DNA from: Coniochaeta sp. PMI_546
Lineage: Eukaryota > Ascomycota > Sordariomycetes > Coniochaetales > Coniochaetaceae
Reading direction: 5' to 3'
Length of the DNA: 64,000 nucleotides
Assembly: GCA_021432605.1 (NCBI GenBank)
Contig: MU271148.1
Coordinates: 2,425,362-2,489,361 of the forward strand
In this document: positions 46,312 through 56,976 of the stretch, in pieces
Numbering within the stretch: position 1 is the stretch's first letter
Layout: each line of letters begins with the position of its first letter
Program-made: the position numbers and the translations under genes
Notes under the pieces: generated by a model
What the model saw: only the letters and a program-made list of their open reading frames with translations
What the model was told of the DNA's origin: nothing
Database searches by the model: none

Positions 46312-48167
46312 TCATGCACGGTTCGCCTCTGTTGTCCTCTTTGTCCTCCAATGCACTCCACGGGTCAATATGAGCCACACAAGGGGCACCTTCAACAATA
46401 GCAATACTGCATACAATGCAAAGCACCAGCCTAATCCCACTCCGTCGGCCAAGGGCTGCATCACCGCTATTGCTCCGCCTGCCCCCAGATATCTAACTAG
46501 ACTGCACGCGCCTTGAGCAGTGGCTGACCTATCCCTGTTCAGATCGGTGAGAAGAGTCGCCGACATCTAGACGGCATTTAGCGTTAACTTTTGCGTTCTC
46601 ATCCAAGAAACGACGGTCGAACGTACGGTGAAAATGCCAGCCGTTGTTAGTCCAATCATGAATTGCATGATTATCATGACTGAAATATGCTGTTCGACAG
46701 AAGTTAGAGATGTTTCGCGGCGGAATGGAGACAGACAACTCACCGCCTTGGTCATAAGAGCCAAGCCATACCCGACACTCCCAAGGGCACTGGCAATGAC
46801 GAGGATGTATGCCCCCTTCAGACGAGCCGCTTCGATTGGGAAGTCTGGTGAGTCGCCATCGAAGCTTGAGTCGCAGGCGGACAGCTTGGCAATCGAGACA
46901 CGATAGGTCCTGTCCAGATACTTGCCTAAGTGCAAGTCAGTAGCTTATACAGACATGCTCATGGATCGACAAACCTGTGAGGAAAGCAGCAACTGCGCCA
47001 GCTACGCGTGCCGGGAGATATATCAGCCCAGCAGTGAGATAGTCGAGCTGATATATCTCAACACACTGGACACCAAGTGACGCTTGAAGCGCCATTTTGA
47101 CCGCGTACGTCAGTGAGTATAGAAGGATGACAATCAGCAACTCTCCGTTCCCGAGAATGCGAAGACAGGCAAAGGGGTTCGGACACGAGAACTTGGGTTT
47201 CTTGGCGGGGGACGAATGTGTCCTCAGCTCATCGCTGTGGAAGATGAAGAAAAGGCTTTTGTAAACTCCCCGTGGCTTGACACTCCCGTCTCCGACGATA
47301 CTGCGCTGTGTCTCTGGGTAGAAGAGGAGCATGAGGAGGAAGTGCGACGAGGTCAGGATGACAAGGAACCGGAAGATCCATCTCCAGCCTAAGTGTTGCG
47401 TGATAGTTCCCCCTATCACTGGGCCGACACTGAGGGCGAACTGAATCCTGAGGCTTGTGTCAGTCCTCACTGAATAGTTAGACGTTGAAAAGGGTTGAGG
47501 AGGACCGACAAGAGGTCAAACATGCCACAGTAGCCACCGCGTTCGCTGCGCGTAGTGACATCAGCAATGACCCCATATGCGACTGCAATTAGTCCTGTTT
47601 TAGTCCTACACATCAGCAGATATAGAAGTACAACCTAGAAGGTCCCCTTCAGAACTCAAACACACCAGACGACCCAGCACTCTGCACCATTCTCAGCACC
47701 AACAACGCGGGGAAACTTGTCTGCAAAGCAATGCCGATGTTGGCGCCAATGAAGAACGCGAACATGAGCATGTAGATCGGTCTCCGACCGCTCTGGTCTG
47801 CCATACTGCCCATGAACGCCGGGGCGACGGCGGCTACCAGGAGGTAGGACGTGATGGTCAGGTTGACCAGGGTTATCGAGACGTGCAGCTCGGAGGCGAT
47901 GGGGACCAGCGCTGGGTAGTAGATGTAGCTGCATAGTGTCGAGAACGCGCCGGCTACAGAGGCGAGGAGGATGATGACGCACTTTTGGGGTGTGGTGAAG
48001 ATCGAGTAGGGGGTCTGGGTCTGTACGATGAGGTTTGGGCTCGCTGGCTCGGAATCACTAGGCTGTGTGGTGGTTGCTAAGACGTGCTCGGACTTCGTAG
48101 CCTGGGATCCGGGGACTGGATGACTAGAGGTTTCAGGCTGCGCTGCCATGCTTGTTCTTGACTCCAT
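46312..48167 (-). CDS. MFS transporter, QDR-like DHA1 subfamily
   Basis: Six exons: 48167-47666, 47594-47510, 47447-46975, 46925-46744, 46689-46627, 46566-46312; 519 aa. The N-terminal about 75 residues are polar. TM1 begins near KCVIILLASVAGAFSTL. Motif A reads GSMADQSGRRPIY, and QSAGSSG at the end of TM4 continues across the first splice into VAYGVIADVTTRSERGG. GPVIGGTI is motif C-like, and TM7-12 follow a long central loop. The C-terminus has TLLTDLNRDRSATAQGACSLVRY, matching the corresponding segment of yeast Qdr proteins. QDR pumps export drugs, polyamines or spore-wall dityrosine depending on paralogue; the substrate here is unknown. Intron 2 (donor GTCGGT) is non-consensus and the least certain. 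It is convergent with the NACHT gene, 123 bp apart. Confidence 0.87.
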
Positions 48168-48506
48168 GGAGGGATGCCTCTTAGGTTGAAGACGAGATCT
48201 ACTGGGTGGATCCTTGGCGAGAATGAACTTACGTCGGCGTCCGAGTCGGGTGGAAAAGCGGTCTACATAGAGACTATGCAATATTGCAGAGTCGCGGCTA
48301 CATGATGAAGCGAGAGCCAACGGAACGATTTGCATGAGCGGGGCAGTATAGCGAGGTAGACATCGATTGCGATTGAAGCTGTTGGTCTCAATTTGGACTC
48401 ACAGCAAACTGTTATCTTCTCCTACGAGGCATTTCCCTTATAAATCTAATCCAATATGACCCGTTCTTCACAGATACGTGTGCTGAATGCACGACTCGCG
48501 CAGACA
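48168..48506. other. short intergenic region
   Basis: 339 bp between the QDR-like gene start and the CFEM receptor 3' end, both on the reverse strand. Nothing recognised. Confidence 0.45.
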
Positions 48507-49963
48507 CTATTGCCCTGGCAGTCTCAGCTCTAACTGAATGCCGCCTGCATCATCATGGGCATGAATGCCACTCCGCATAGATGCATCCTCACGGCTTCGA
48601 GTATGTTGCCGACTAGGCCTAAAAAGCGTTCGAGACTCGTACCCAGCTCCATGAGTGTTTGGCAAGCTGCGACGTCTCAGTTTACCGATCGAAGCAATGA
48701 GGCTGGGCGAGATGCGTGTGACCAGGACGCGTATGGCGGGCAAACTGACAACGATGATGGACACCGCGGCCTCGAGACCAGTCCATATGAGAGCATCGGT
48801 GTAGTCCCAGGTTGGATTTGACGAGCGAGCAAAGTAGACGATCGAGCGCAGTCGGATGCAACTGGTCATGACGATGAATATGCCCAGGGAGAACATAACC
48901 ATGACCTCGATCTTGGAGCGCCTCGATATCTGGAGTCTCGCCAGGAGCGGCAAAGGCAAGAGTAAGATGGCGACGTCCTGCGCAATGCTGAAACCTGCAG
49001 CCGTGAAAGCTAGAGTGTTGATTTCGACGCACGTATGGGGGCCGTAGTTGCCTTTCCACCCCTCCCACGAGTAGCTGATTGGTATGCACTGGCAGATTTG
49101 TATGACGAGAAATACCATGCCGGAGATGCTCACCCATATCATAACAATGTAGCAGGCCACTCGAAAACCTGGGCTGGGAAATATTCGTAGATAGAAGAGA
49201 ACAATCGAGATCTTGGTGAGCGTGATTATAGCCAGGTACATGCTCTCGGCGATGAAGAAGAGCTAGGAATACCTCATGTTAGTTGCAGTCTACAATCGCT
49301 GTCTAGGGATATTGATAACATGCCTTCAGCGCATAAGTCAGGGTGTTTTCGTCGATTGTCCAAATATCGGCTCCAAATCCCCTTTGTCCGGCTTTGTAAT
49401 GTCAGCGTTAGGAAGACTTCTAAATCCTATGTGAGAGAGACGACACTACCGATCTGTCCAATGACCTCAAAGGGCACCCATATCAGAGTGACGACGAGCA
49501 TCACATAATCATCTAGCTCGAAATGCGCCGCAGTGTACCACCTCGAGAACAGCCTCGAAAGAGCACAGATGAATGCTGGTATCTCAACCGCGAACGTTGC
49601 AAGAATGTCCGGTTTTCTTGATCTCCGCGTCTTATGACATATATCTGCCTCGAATCTCACAGTGTCTTGATTCATCAGTCAGGCTTGAACGGTGCCTACT
49701 TGGCAGAAAACTCACATACCTATTCCTTCGATAACTGTACAGCTGGTTTGCAGACACTTTTCGACTTCAGCTTGTAAATCCTCACTGTTGCAAATACATG
49801 AGATATTCGCGATCGTATTGCAAGGTGACAGAACAACTTTGTCCAGGATGCAGGTCAATCCACAGGGAGGAAGTTCTGAAGGTGTTCCAGCGTGGCCATT
49901 TGTTCTCGTGACGGTGTAGCAAAGAAGGGTGACAATCCTTAACAATGGTTTCCTGCCAACCAT
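48507..49963 (-). CDS. CFEM-domain, Pth11-type seven-helix receptor
   Basis: Four exons: 49963-49720, 49644-49450, 49391-49324, 49262-48507; 420 aa. A signal peptide (about 1-23) leads into a CFEM module with seven Cys (PPCGLTC, LSPC, SCIC, KC, TSC; residues about 33-75). A rhodopsin-like seven-helix region (Pfam Rhodopsin type of fungi) follows, with AFICALSRLFSRWY in helix 1, AIITLTKISIVLFYLRIFP, CQCIPISYSWEG, and DVAILLLPLPLLARLQISRR near helix 5/6. A cytosolic Ser/Arg-rich tail ends the protein. Pth11 in Magnaporthe senses surface cues for appressorium formation; here the ligand is unknown. Intron 2 needs a TACAAAG acceptor. Intron 3 begins GCATGT after AAG, a GC-AG intron, because no GT donor keeps frame. 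Confidence 0.87.
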
Positions 49964-51534
49964 ATCCTACCGCCTGATAGTGACCAAGATGCACCCAGAT
50001 GACTGTGTAAATAAGGTTGGGGAAAGAAAGCTCAGAAGAATACCCAAGGCAAGTGGTTGCTGATCGGGGAAATGAAGGAAAGGCGAAAATCGCGAGAAGG
50101 CAGGACACGTACTGTGATAATATATGATGCCTGACTTGGAGCATAGAGATACACCTAGACAGAATGAAGGTATCACGGTACCTTTTGAGTGACCATTTTG
50201 AATGATTCTCAAGCTCGTCAACATCGGCTTGCCGACAGTGTCATAGCATCATCCAGAATCAACCCTTGTTAGATTTCACCTTCTCCAGGCTCCTCACCTC
50301 TCGGCGTACCCGCCTGTGTACTGACAATCGCTGTAAGAGGTTTGAAGCTGACGTTACACCAAGGAACTAAGTACAGAGTCAATACGGCTAAGGTTACCAA
50401 AGTACAGGCTTGACCTCTACGGAACCAAAGTTGCTCATTGCAAAGCTAAGCTTCTTTGGAACGGATCGTGTTCAACACAGACTAGATTGTTGTGAACACA
50501 GAGCAAATCTAGACGCCAATTACTATGCTGTGAGAGGGCATGTGGTGGCATCCCCAAGTTGTATCCGTCGGGTGTACTTCCAAAGCATGTTTGCCAAGTT
50601 CGTGATAGGAATTGTCTAACACCATGCCAGATAAAGTTCTCAGCGCTTGGTTTCGGATCGATCCTGCCTCTGGCTACAGTAGGAGGTCATTCTCGGACAA
50701 TGTACACATACTTCAGCTAAGGTGGGACGTAACTATTTCACAATCACTCCGCACTGGCAGCCGCTCCCGCAGCCGCTTGTCACAGAGCGGCGGCACGCGC
50801 GCAGTAAGCATTAGAGGCAGATGAAGGGTTAGGTTATCAAGTCCCTAGCAATGCTCCCTGCTCGGTAAGCTCGAGCGATCCACGAGTTCACTACGGTTAC
50901 TATAGCAATCTCCATAGGTGCTGAGGTGTTTGGGGGGAGAGTTGAAACTGAACATTATATTCACGCCCGTCTCTGCATCAAATCGACATTAGAATGTTAA
51001 ACGCAGCAGATCGGTCGTACAGTCGCAGCTCTGATTGGTCTCGAGCACCAAGCTTTGAAGCGCCTATGGAAGTGTCGAAAAGCATCCGGGTCTGATTCCT
51101 CATGGCTTCCCTCTCGGTGCGTATTGCGTGGCCAGCGGTGAGATATGGCCCCCAAGCGGAGCCAAGCGTCGCACCCAATCCTTCGGATGTCGGATTTCGT
51201 TTGACCCATCGCTCCTACCAATGATGGTCTCCCCTCTCGGCCCTTGACCATTATTGACAAATACCAGCCTGTTGTATTGAAGCCACACCCGGAGCTAGAA
51301 CGTCTGGAGATGGGTAGATCATGGTGCCGGGCTTTGAGTGATCGCGTAGTCGCTTGAGCCAGTCGCATGTATCCGGCCATTCGGGCGATCACTTGCGTCA
51401 GGAGGATCACAGCAGGAGCAAGGGTACATAAAGGGCATGTCTCCCACCAGCTATTCAAGGTCTGTCTATTTCGGACCCCAAGGTCGCCTTGATTGCTTGC
51501 CCTCGTACCATCACCTGTTCTGTCTTTGGAAACC
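49964..51534. other. intergenic between divergent genes
   Basis: About 1.6 kb between the CFEM receptor and the NmrA-like gene. Several anonymous frames on both strands; none supported. It should contain both promoters. Confidence 0.45.
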
Positions 51535-52657
51535 ATGTCTCTCGTTGTTGTTATAGGAGCGACGGGATCGCAAGGCGGCTCAGTCGTCAGTGCCTTGTCC
51601 AAGAACCCCAAGTACAAGATTAGGGCCCTCACTCGCAATCTTGAGAGTGAGGCCGCGAAGAAGCTCGTCTCCCAGGTATGCCATTGCCTCATGCTTGGTG
51701 GTCTCTTCTTCGCATACTTCTCCCTTGTAAGAGCTGAGTCTCACTCACTACGACAGGGCATCGAAGTCGTATCGGCAGATGTCAACGACGAGACCAGTTT
51801 GGTCAAGGCTTTTGAGGGAGCGGAGGGTGTCTTCGCAGTCACCGCATACTGGTACGACATATCATTTACCCGAAAGGTCCCCTCCATCACCGAGCTGATC
51901 ACACTGACACCCTCACCACAGGCCCTCAATTCCAGCTCTCGGTCGAGACGGTGCTGGCGAGGAAGAAGTCCAGCAGTTCAAGAACATTGCCTACGCGGCT
52001 GACAAGACACCCACGCTGAAGCACCTCGTCCTCAGCACCCTGCCCAACTGCGACAAGATCTCGGGCGGCAGGTTCAAGGTTCCCCACTACGACTACAAGC
52101 AAAAGGCTGTCGATTGGATCAAGACCAACAAACCCGGCCTCTGGGCCAAGACGACCGAGTTCTGGCCCGGCTGGTACACGTCCAACCTCGTCCGCCCTCC
52201 GCGGATACTGGGCTTCATCCCCGTGCCCTTGACGGGCGCGTACTACCTCGTCCTGCCGTCTAAGCCCGGAGGCATCTTGCCCGTGGCCGGCGATCTCGAG
52301 ACCAACGCGGGCATTATCATCGAGGCTCTCTTCGAGAAGGGCAGCGCGGCGTTTGGCAAGATCGCCATCCTCATCACGGAGTACCTGCCGTTGACTGAAG
52401 TCGTGGCAGAGTGGTCCAAAGTCACTGGCCGGCGTGCGGCCTACGCAGAGGTGACGGACCAGGCTATGGGTACTGTCTGGGGCGAGTTTGGGCTCGAAGC
52501 TGCGTCGCAGCTCCGCTGGAGCGAGCAGTATCCGGACTGGCACTCGTTCGAGCCAGGGCGGCTGATCAGTGTGGAGGAGCTCGGTGTTAAGGACAAGCTT
52601 ATTGGGTATAATGCCGCCTTGACCGCTCTTAAGGAGCAGCTCGTGGTGGATCTGTAG
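51535..52657 (+). CDS. NmrA-like NAD(P)-binding protein
   Basis: Three exons (51535-51675, 51757-51851, 51922-52657) give 323 aa. It is an atypical short-chain dehydrogenase fold. The N-terminal dinucleotide motif GATGSQGGS (Gly8, Gly11, Gly14) is followed by RALTRN at the end of beta 2, VVSADVND, and GVFAVTAYW with the splice inside the Trp codon. The catalytic Tyr-x3-Lys of active reductases is not evident. NmrA in Aspergillus and Neurospora senses NAD(P) and restrains the GATA factor AreA/NIT2; many paralogues have other roles. The joined frame after intron 2 (donor GTACGA, acceptor CACCACAG) runs unbroken through HLVLSTLPN and WPGWYTSN to the stop, so the model is firm. Confidence 0.9.
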
Positions 52658-53016
52658 ATTGCATTAGTCCGACGGTGGTGTTAGCCTTCGTCTTCGGACT
52701 TGGCACCTTTTTTCCCTTCTCTCTTTTCATGTCGAGCATGCAGGACTGGACGCGCAAATGATCCGAGTCCAGTGACTGTTTAGCAAGCAATAGGAACAAG
52801 TGTTTTGTGCACTGAGTTGGGAGACTTCCCTAATCGGCGCTGTAGTCGGCATAGCAAGTTGTGTGACTAAATGCCTGAATTATGAATAGGGTGGGGTTTA
52901 GCTTAGAAGCCAGGCTAACATGCACAGCCTGGTTGAGCAGCCCAACGTCGAGTTCCGTCAAACAACCGACCATCGAGAATGAGTAACCGTATTGACAATC
53001 AGACCTCTTGATCGCA
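52658..53016. other. intergenic, promoter of the HET gene
   Basis: 359 bp. No gene or clear promoter box recognised. Confidence 0.45.
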
Positions 53017-55308
53017 ATGGAGAACCAAGCTGCACCGTCCCTCGAACCAAGCTACGATCTTCCCAGCCAGACATCCATCAGGCTTCTCAAGATCACTCAT
53101 GCCCACATTCCCGAGGAAGGGGAGCGGTCTGTCTGGTTCACGATATCGTGCTTCGAGCTGGACGAGGCCCCGGATTACCTGGCTCTCTCATACACATGGA
53201 CGGATCCCATGCGATCGGATGTCTTCTCCACCGACGAAAGCGAACCTGGTGTCAGCGGCCGGCCGCTAGTTGCGAGTAGCGCACCTGATACTCGTAGTCA
53301 CGACCCGGATGATACACCTGCGTTCATAGGAGACCGAAAATACAGAGCTACCAAGAATTTGCGCGACGGCCTGGCGCAGATCCTGCTGTCAGGTTTGGGC
53401 AGCAACTGGATCTGGGCGGATGCCGTGTGCATCGACCAAGAAAACGACGCCGAGAAGGAGGTGCAGGTGGGCATGATGGACGAGATCTACTCCAGGGCAA
53501 TGGCCGTCGTCGTCTGGCTGGGCGCCGATACGACGGACCTGGACGAGTTTGCCTGGATCCATGGCGAGTTCTTCGAGGCGCTCAACAGGTTCATCGTGGA
53601 GAACGGTGTAGAGGCGGTACAGGGGCAGCAGGGTCTCGATCCGGCTTTCACGTCGAGACTAGGCGTCACACCGCCAGGCGGCGACTGGACGGGTGTTTGG
53701 CATAAGTACTTTAGCTTCTGTCGGCGACGGAGATGGTTCTCGCGGGTGTGGATTGTGCAGGAGGTTGTCTTGGCGAGACACGTGATTGTGCTCTGTGGGC
53801 CGAAGGACATCGAGTGGGCGAGGATGGTGCTGATGGCTGAGATGGTTGTGCTTCTGCAATGGCAGACTCAGGTAGGCGTGGGTGTAGATAAGGGCTTTGG
53901 GAGGGCGCTGGGAGATGAGGTGGTCCGGCTGTCTGCGGTCACGAAAATGATGCTGATGGCGATGCCGTCGGACATCAACGACAAAGAGCGTGCGGATGGT
54001 ACCGATCCAGCCGATACAACCAGCGTGATGGGTGACGCAGCGTCAAGCAAGGGCGAGCAGAGACGGAGATGGTTTACCGCCTTCCTGGAGCTCTTGTTGC
54101 ATACACGCGTATACTCCGCGACAGATCCGCGTGACAAGATATACTCTTTGATCGGAGTTTTAAAAAAGATCTTGCCACCGGGCATGGGCCTGCCATTTCG
54201 ACCCGACTATTCGAAACAGACGACACCGCGAACCTTGTTTTCATCCATAACGTCGATATTCCTGCGGGAGCTGCCGAACGTGAAAGCGCTCTCCTTGGTG
54301 GAGGATAGAGCAAGTCGAAAGATCGAGGACTTGCCGTCTTGGGTCCCCGATTATACTTGCCATCTCACCGGAAGCCCTCTGATAAGCCTTAGAAAAAGTC
54401 AATATGCTTTTGACTGCGATCCAACCACAGCAGACTCGCATGATGGCTCAGAGGTTCACCGCATATTGGACGGCCACCTCGTCGTCCAGGGAGCGGAGTT
54501 CGACAGCGTCGTGGCCACCGCGTCCCCCATGTGGCAGGTACTCAGGACACAGGTAATCGACGACTGTCTGGCTCTGTGCGAAAAGCTGAACCCAGAATAT
54601 CTGCAAACACACACTGGCCCAGGCGAGGTCTTGTGGAGGACCATGGCAGCGGACACTTTCGAACAACAGCCAGCTCCAGAGAGTCTTGCAACCAGCTTTA
54701 AATCATGGGTCTCTGCGCGACTAGCCGTCCAAATCACGGAAAAAACACTGGTGCGCGACGATGCGACCGGCCAAATGACGCTCATCGGGCTGAATGGAGT
54801 GCTTGATGAGGTTATAGCGACGCGATCCCTCAACATTCTCGCACGTCTGCGCGTAGAAGACAGGGAGGACACACAGGATGAGTCCAGATGCATCCCGAGC
54901 GTCGAAGAAGTCTTCCACGTGGCGCGTCAGATGTATGACTTCCAGTTGCGCTATATCTGTGCCAAGCAGGGCATCACCGTGGTCGAACCGCACCAGCCAC
55001 AGCTCAGCGTCGAGGAAACAACGATGCGGATCGAAGGCCAGGCGGCCGCTTTCAAGCATGCGATATCGCCTGTCCTCCCTTTTAGGCGACTGTATAGAAC
55101 TGCGAGGGGGTATCTCGGCCTCGGGCCCGCTTCTCTCAGACCGGGAGATCGAGTGTATTTGTTGCGAAGCGCCAAGGTACCGTTTGTATTGAGAGACCAT
55201 GGAAGCGGAAAGTTCGAGCTGATGGGGGAGACGTATTTGCATGGGTTTATGGATGGTGAAATGGCGAGGAGGGCTGGAAACTCAATATCGGATATCACGC
55301 TTGTCTGA
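53017..55308 (+). CDS. HET-domain (heterokaryon incompatibility) protein
   Basis: A single exon, 763 aa. The HET domain spans about residues 55-230: YLALSYTWTDP (first block), WIWADAVCIDQENDAEKEVQV (second block, with DAxCIDQ) and MDEIYSRAMAVVVWLG (third block), then RRRWFSRVWIVQE. The C-terminal half has the AYSATDPRDKIYSLIG-type element common in these proteins and ends with GDRVYLLRSAKVPFVL and a GETYLHGFM motif. HET proteins trigger regulated cell death on non-self contact; the HET fold is TIR-like. Whether this paralogue acts in incompatibility is unknown. The lack of introns and a position within 7 kb of the NACHT receptor are typical of accessory immune-like loci. Confidence 0.92.
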   Translation: MENQAAPSLEPSYDLPSQTSIRLLKITHAHIPEEGERSVWFTISCFELDEAPDYLALSYTWTDPMRSDVFSTDESEPGVSGRPLVASSAPDTRSHDPDDTPAFIGDRKYRATKNLRDGLAQILLSGLGSNWIWADAVCIDQENDAEKEVQVGMMDEIYSRAMAVVVWLGADTTDLDEFAWIHGEFFEALNRFIVENGVEAVQGQQGLDPAFTSRLGVTPPGGDWTGVWHKYFSFCRRRRWFSRVWIVQEVVLARHVIVLCGPKDIEWARMVLMAEMVVLLQWQTQVGVGVDKGFGRALGDEVVRLSAVTKMMLMAMPSDINDKERADGTDPADTTSVMGDAASSKGEQRRRWFTAFLELLLHTRVYSATDPRDKIYSLIGVLKKILPPGMGLPFRPDYSKQTTPRTLFSSITSIFLRELPNVKALSLVEDRASRKIEDLPSWVPDYTCHLTGSPLISLRKSQYAFDCDPTTADSHDGSEVHRILDGHLVVQGAEFDSVVATASPMWQVLRTQVIDDCLALCEKLNPEYLQTHTGPGEVLWRTMAADTFEQQPAPESLATSFKSWVSARLAVQITEKTLVRDDATGQMTLIGLNGVLDEVIATRSLNILARLRVEDREDTQDESRCIPSVEEVFHVARQMYDFQLRYICAKQGITVVEPHQPQLSVEETTMRIEGQAAAFKHAISPVLPFRRLYRTARGYLGLGPASLRPGDRVYLLRSAKVPFVLRDHGSGKFELMGETYLHGFMDGEMARRAGNSISDITLV

Positions 55309-55429
55309 CACCACTCGATCAACGACGCTTTCCCCGGGTAGTGGATTCCTCCCAAAATACGCAGACCATTGTGCGGTTGGTCACTTTGCCAACGGCGGTG
55401 GCAACGAGGAGCTTTTTGTGCTACTGATG

Positions 55430-56674
55430 TCAAGCAGTTTGGTGTTTGCTCTCCCACCAAGCCTTGAGATTCGCGACATCACACCAGTCAAGCTCCTTCG
55501 GCTCTTCGAACCACCATCGTGCACCGTTCTTCGGTCGATCACTGGCATACTTTTTGAGACTGCCGCCGTCGAACCTGTGATTCTTGACCCCAAGGATGAG
55601 TACGACGCTCCCAACAGCAGGATCGAAGTCATCGGGATCGAGGAAGACAGTCAACAGGACTTGTTTGGATGTTGATGGATCGGTGAGGCGTGCCGTCCTC
55701 TGGTGATATGGAGGTAGGTGTGAGGGCTCGACGTCCGACAGGGATGACACGACCGCCAGAACGTTCACCATCCAGTTTTGCTTGTATGGGAGGTTGGGAA
55801 CAAGCCTCAACGGAGTGAGCTTTACTGGCTTCGTAGGGTCATCGGTAGACCAGGGGAGAGGCTCGCTTGATTGGCGGGCGACAGTGCTAGAAGCCTTGGT
55901 TGAAGGTTTAGTCAAGTTCATGTCCGGTCGCAATGCTTCCAATCTGGGTTGATCGGAAAAGTCAAGATCATCGTCGTCAAGATCTGCAATGCTCCCGTGA
56001 TCTAGACTGCCGTGTAGGTTCGATGTTGCCATGTTCAATGTTCCCTTGTCTGTAGTGGCTGGCAGGGGTGCCTTGTCCGTCTTTGCAGCAGCCACAGGTC
56101 CTTCGAGCTTCGGGCTGGGTTCTGATTCCTCAGCTAAAACAGCCACATCTGGCGGGGGTGCCTGTTTTTGGGAGTCCAATATCTTCATATAAGCAGTATT
56201 CCAGCCTACGGTGACAGGGTTTTCGAGCAAGAGGTACACCATCTTTTGTGCTCCAATCTCCCTCTTCCGCTTCTTTCCAGCGGGAACAGTCAAGTGATCA
56301 TCTGCTCCGTCTCCCTGATCATTCGCACCATCGAGAATATCAAGGAAGCGTAGCTCAAAGCTGTCGACTCGAACATAGCATCCTGCATATATCTGGCCGT
56401 TGTCTACGGGTCCGTGCGCCTCGCCTTTCAGGACCGCTTGTACACACTTTATGCCATCACTAACGAGCAAGCGTATGGCTCGATATCGTCTTCTTATAGG
56501 GCTCAATGTGTCAATGCCCTCCACCAAGAAGACGGATCCGGGAATGCAGTAGCGCGTTCGCAGTAGATCCTCAATGATAGGCTTGACCACGAACGGTTGC
56601 GTTGGATCCGAAAAGACTATATCGCTTCTGCCATCTGAAGCGGATGCAGCGGTGTTTGACGGCAGGGAGGACAT
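55430..56674 (-). CDS. probable OB-fold nucleic-acid-binding protein, 414 aa
   Basis: A single exon, 414 aa. Two folded-looking beta-rich regions flank a disordered middle (about 175-270, rich in Pro, Ala, Asp). The N-terminal one (about 25-160) contains GSVFLVEGIDTLSP, YRAIRLLVSDG and GCYVRVDSFELRFL, a strand pattern like an OB fold. The C-terminal one (about 285-405) contains NLPYKQNWMVNVLAVVSSL, VLLTVFLDPDDF, GSVVLILGVKNHRFDGGSL and WWFEEP, again OB-like. I do not recognise a named family. Roles in DNA replication, repair or telomere binding would suit two OB folds, but this is inference only. It is divergent from guanylate kinase across a short promoter holding telomere-like words. Confidence 0.8.
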   Translation of the reverse strand: MSSLPSNTAASASDGRSDIVFSDPTQPFVVKPIIEDLLRTRYCIPGSVFLVEGIDTLSPIRRRYRAIRLLVSDGIKCVQAVLKGEAHGPVDNGQIYAGCYVRVDSFELRFLDILDGANDQGDGADDHLTVPAGKKRKREIGAQKMVYLLLENPVTVGWNTAYMKILDSQKQAPPPDVAVLAEESEPSPKLEGPVAAAKTDKAPLPATTDKGTLNMATSNLHGSLDHGSIADLDDDDLDFSDQPRLEALRPDMNLTKPSTKASSTVARQSSEPLPWSTDDPTKPVKLTPLRLVPNLPYKQNWMVNVLAVVSSLSDVEPSHLPPYHQRTARLTDPSTSKQVLLTVFLDPDDFDPAVGSVVLILGVKNHRFDGGSLKKYASDRPKNGARWWFEEPKELDWCDVANLKAWWESKHQTA

Positions 56675-56976
56675 GGAATCGCAGTCATTGTCGAGTCGGG
56701 TCGTTTGAACGAGTCGCGTCTTCTTGGGGAGACGCGACTATCCATTAAACCATCCCCATATACGACCCTAACCCTTAACCAAAAATCCCACCGCCTGCTC
56801 TCTCCTTGGCCCCACACACGATTCTGCCAGGGAACTTTCTCCAGGATTCACCGCCAGGAACATTGCCCACGCCTCCTTCAATGCTGCCTCGTCTCCTACT
56901 TACCTCTCGCCGAGCCTGTAACTCTCCTTTGACTCTCGTCAGTCATTCTCACAGCTACATCCGACACCTCCACAAA
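56675..56976. promoter_or_regulatory. divergent promoter with telobox-like motif
   Basis: 302 bp between the OB-fold gene and the GUK1 ATG at 56977. CCCTAACCCTTAACC at 56766-56780 contains two AACCCT-type words, similar to the telobox bound by Myb-like telomere-repeat factors in promoters of growth genes. Its activity is not shown by sequence alone. The last 96 bp can also be read as a GUK1 N-terminal extension. Confidence 0.5.
56881..56976 (+). other. GUK1: possible mitochondrial presequence extension of GUK1
   Basis: An upstream ATG at 56881 is in frame with the GUK1 start at 56977, with 32 sense codons between. The encoded stretch starts MLPRLLLTSRRACNS and continues with Ser, His, Leu and Arg; it has five Arg, one Lys and no acidic residue, as mitochondrial targeting sequences do. 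Two starts could give mitochondrial and cytosolic isoforms. Confidence 0.5.
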
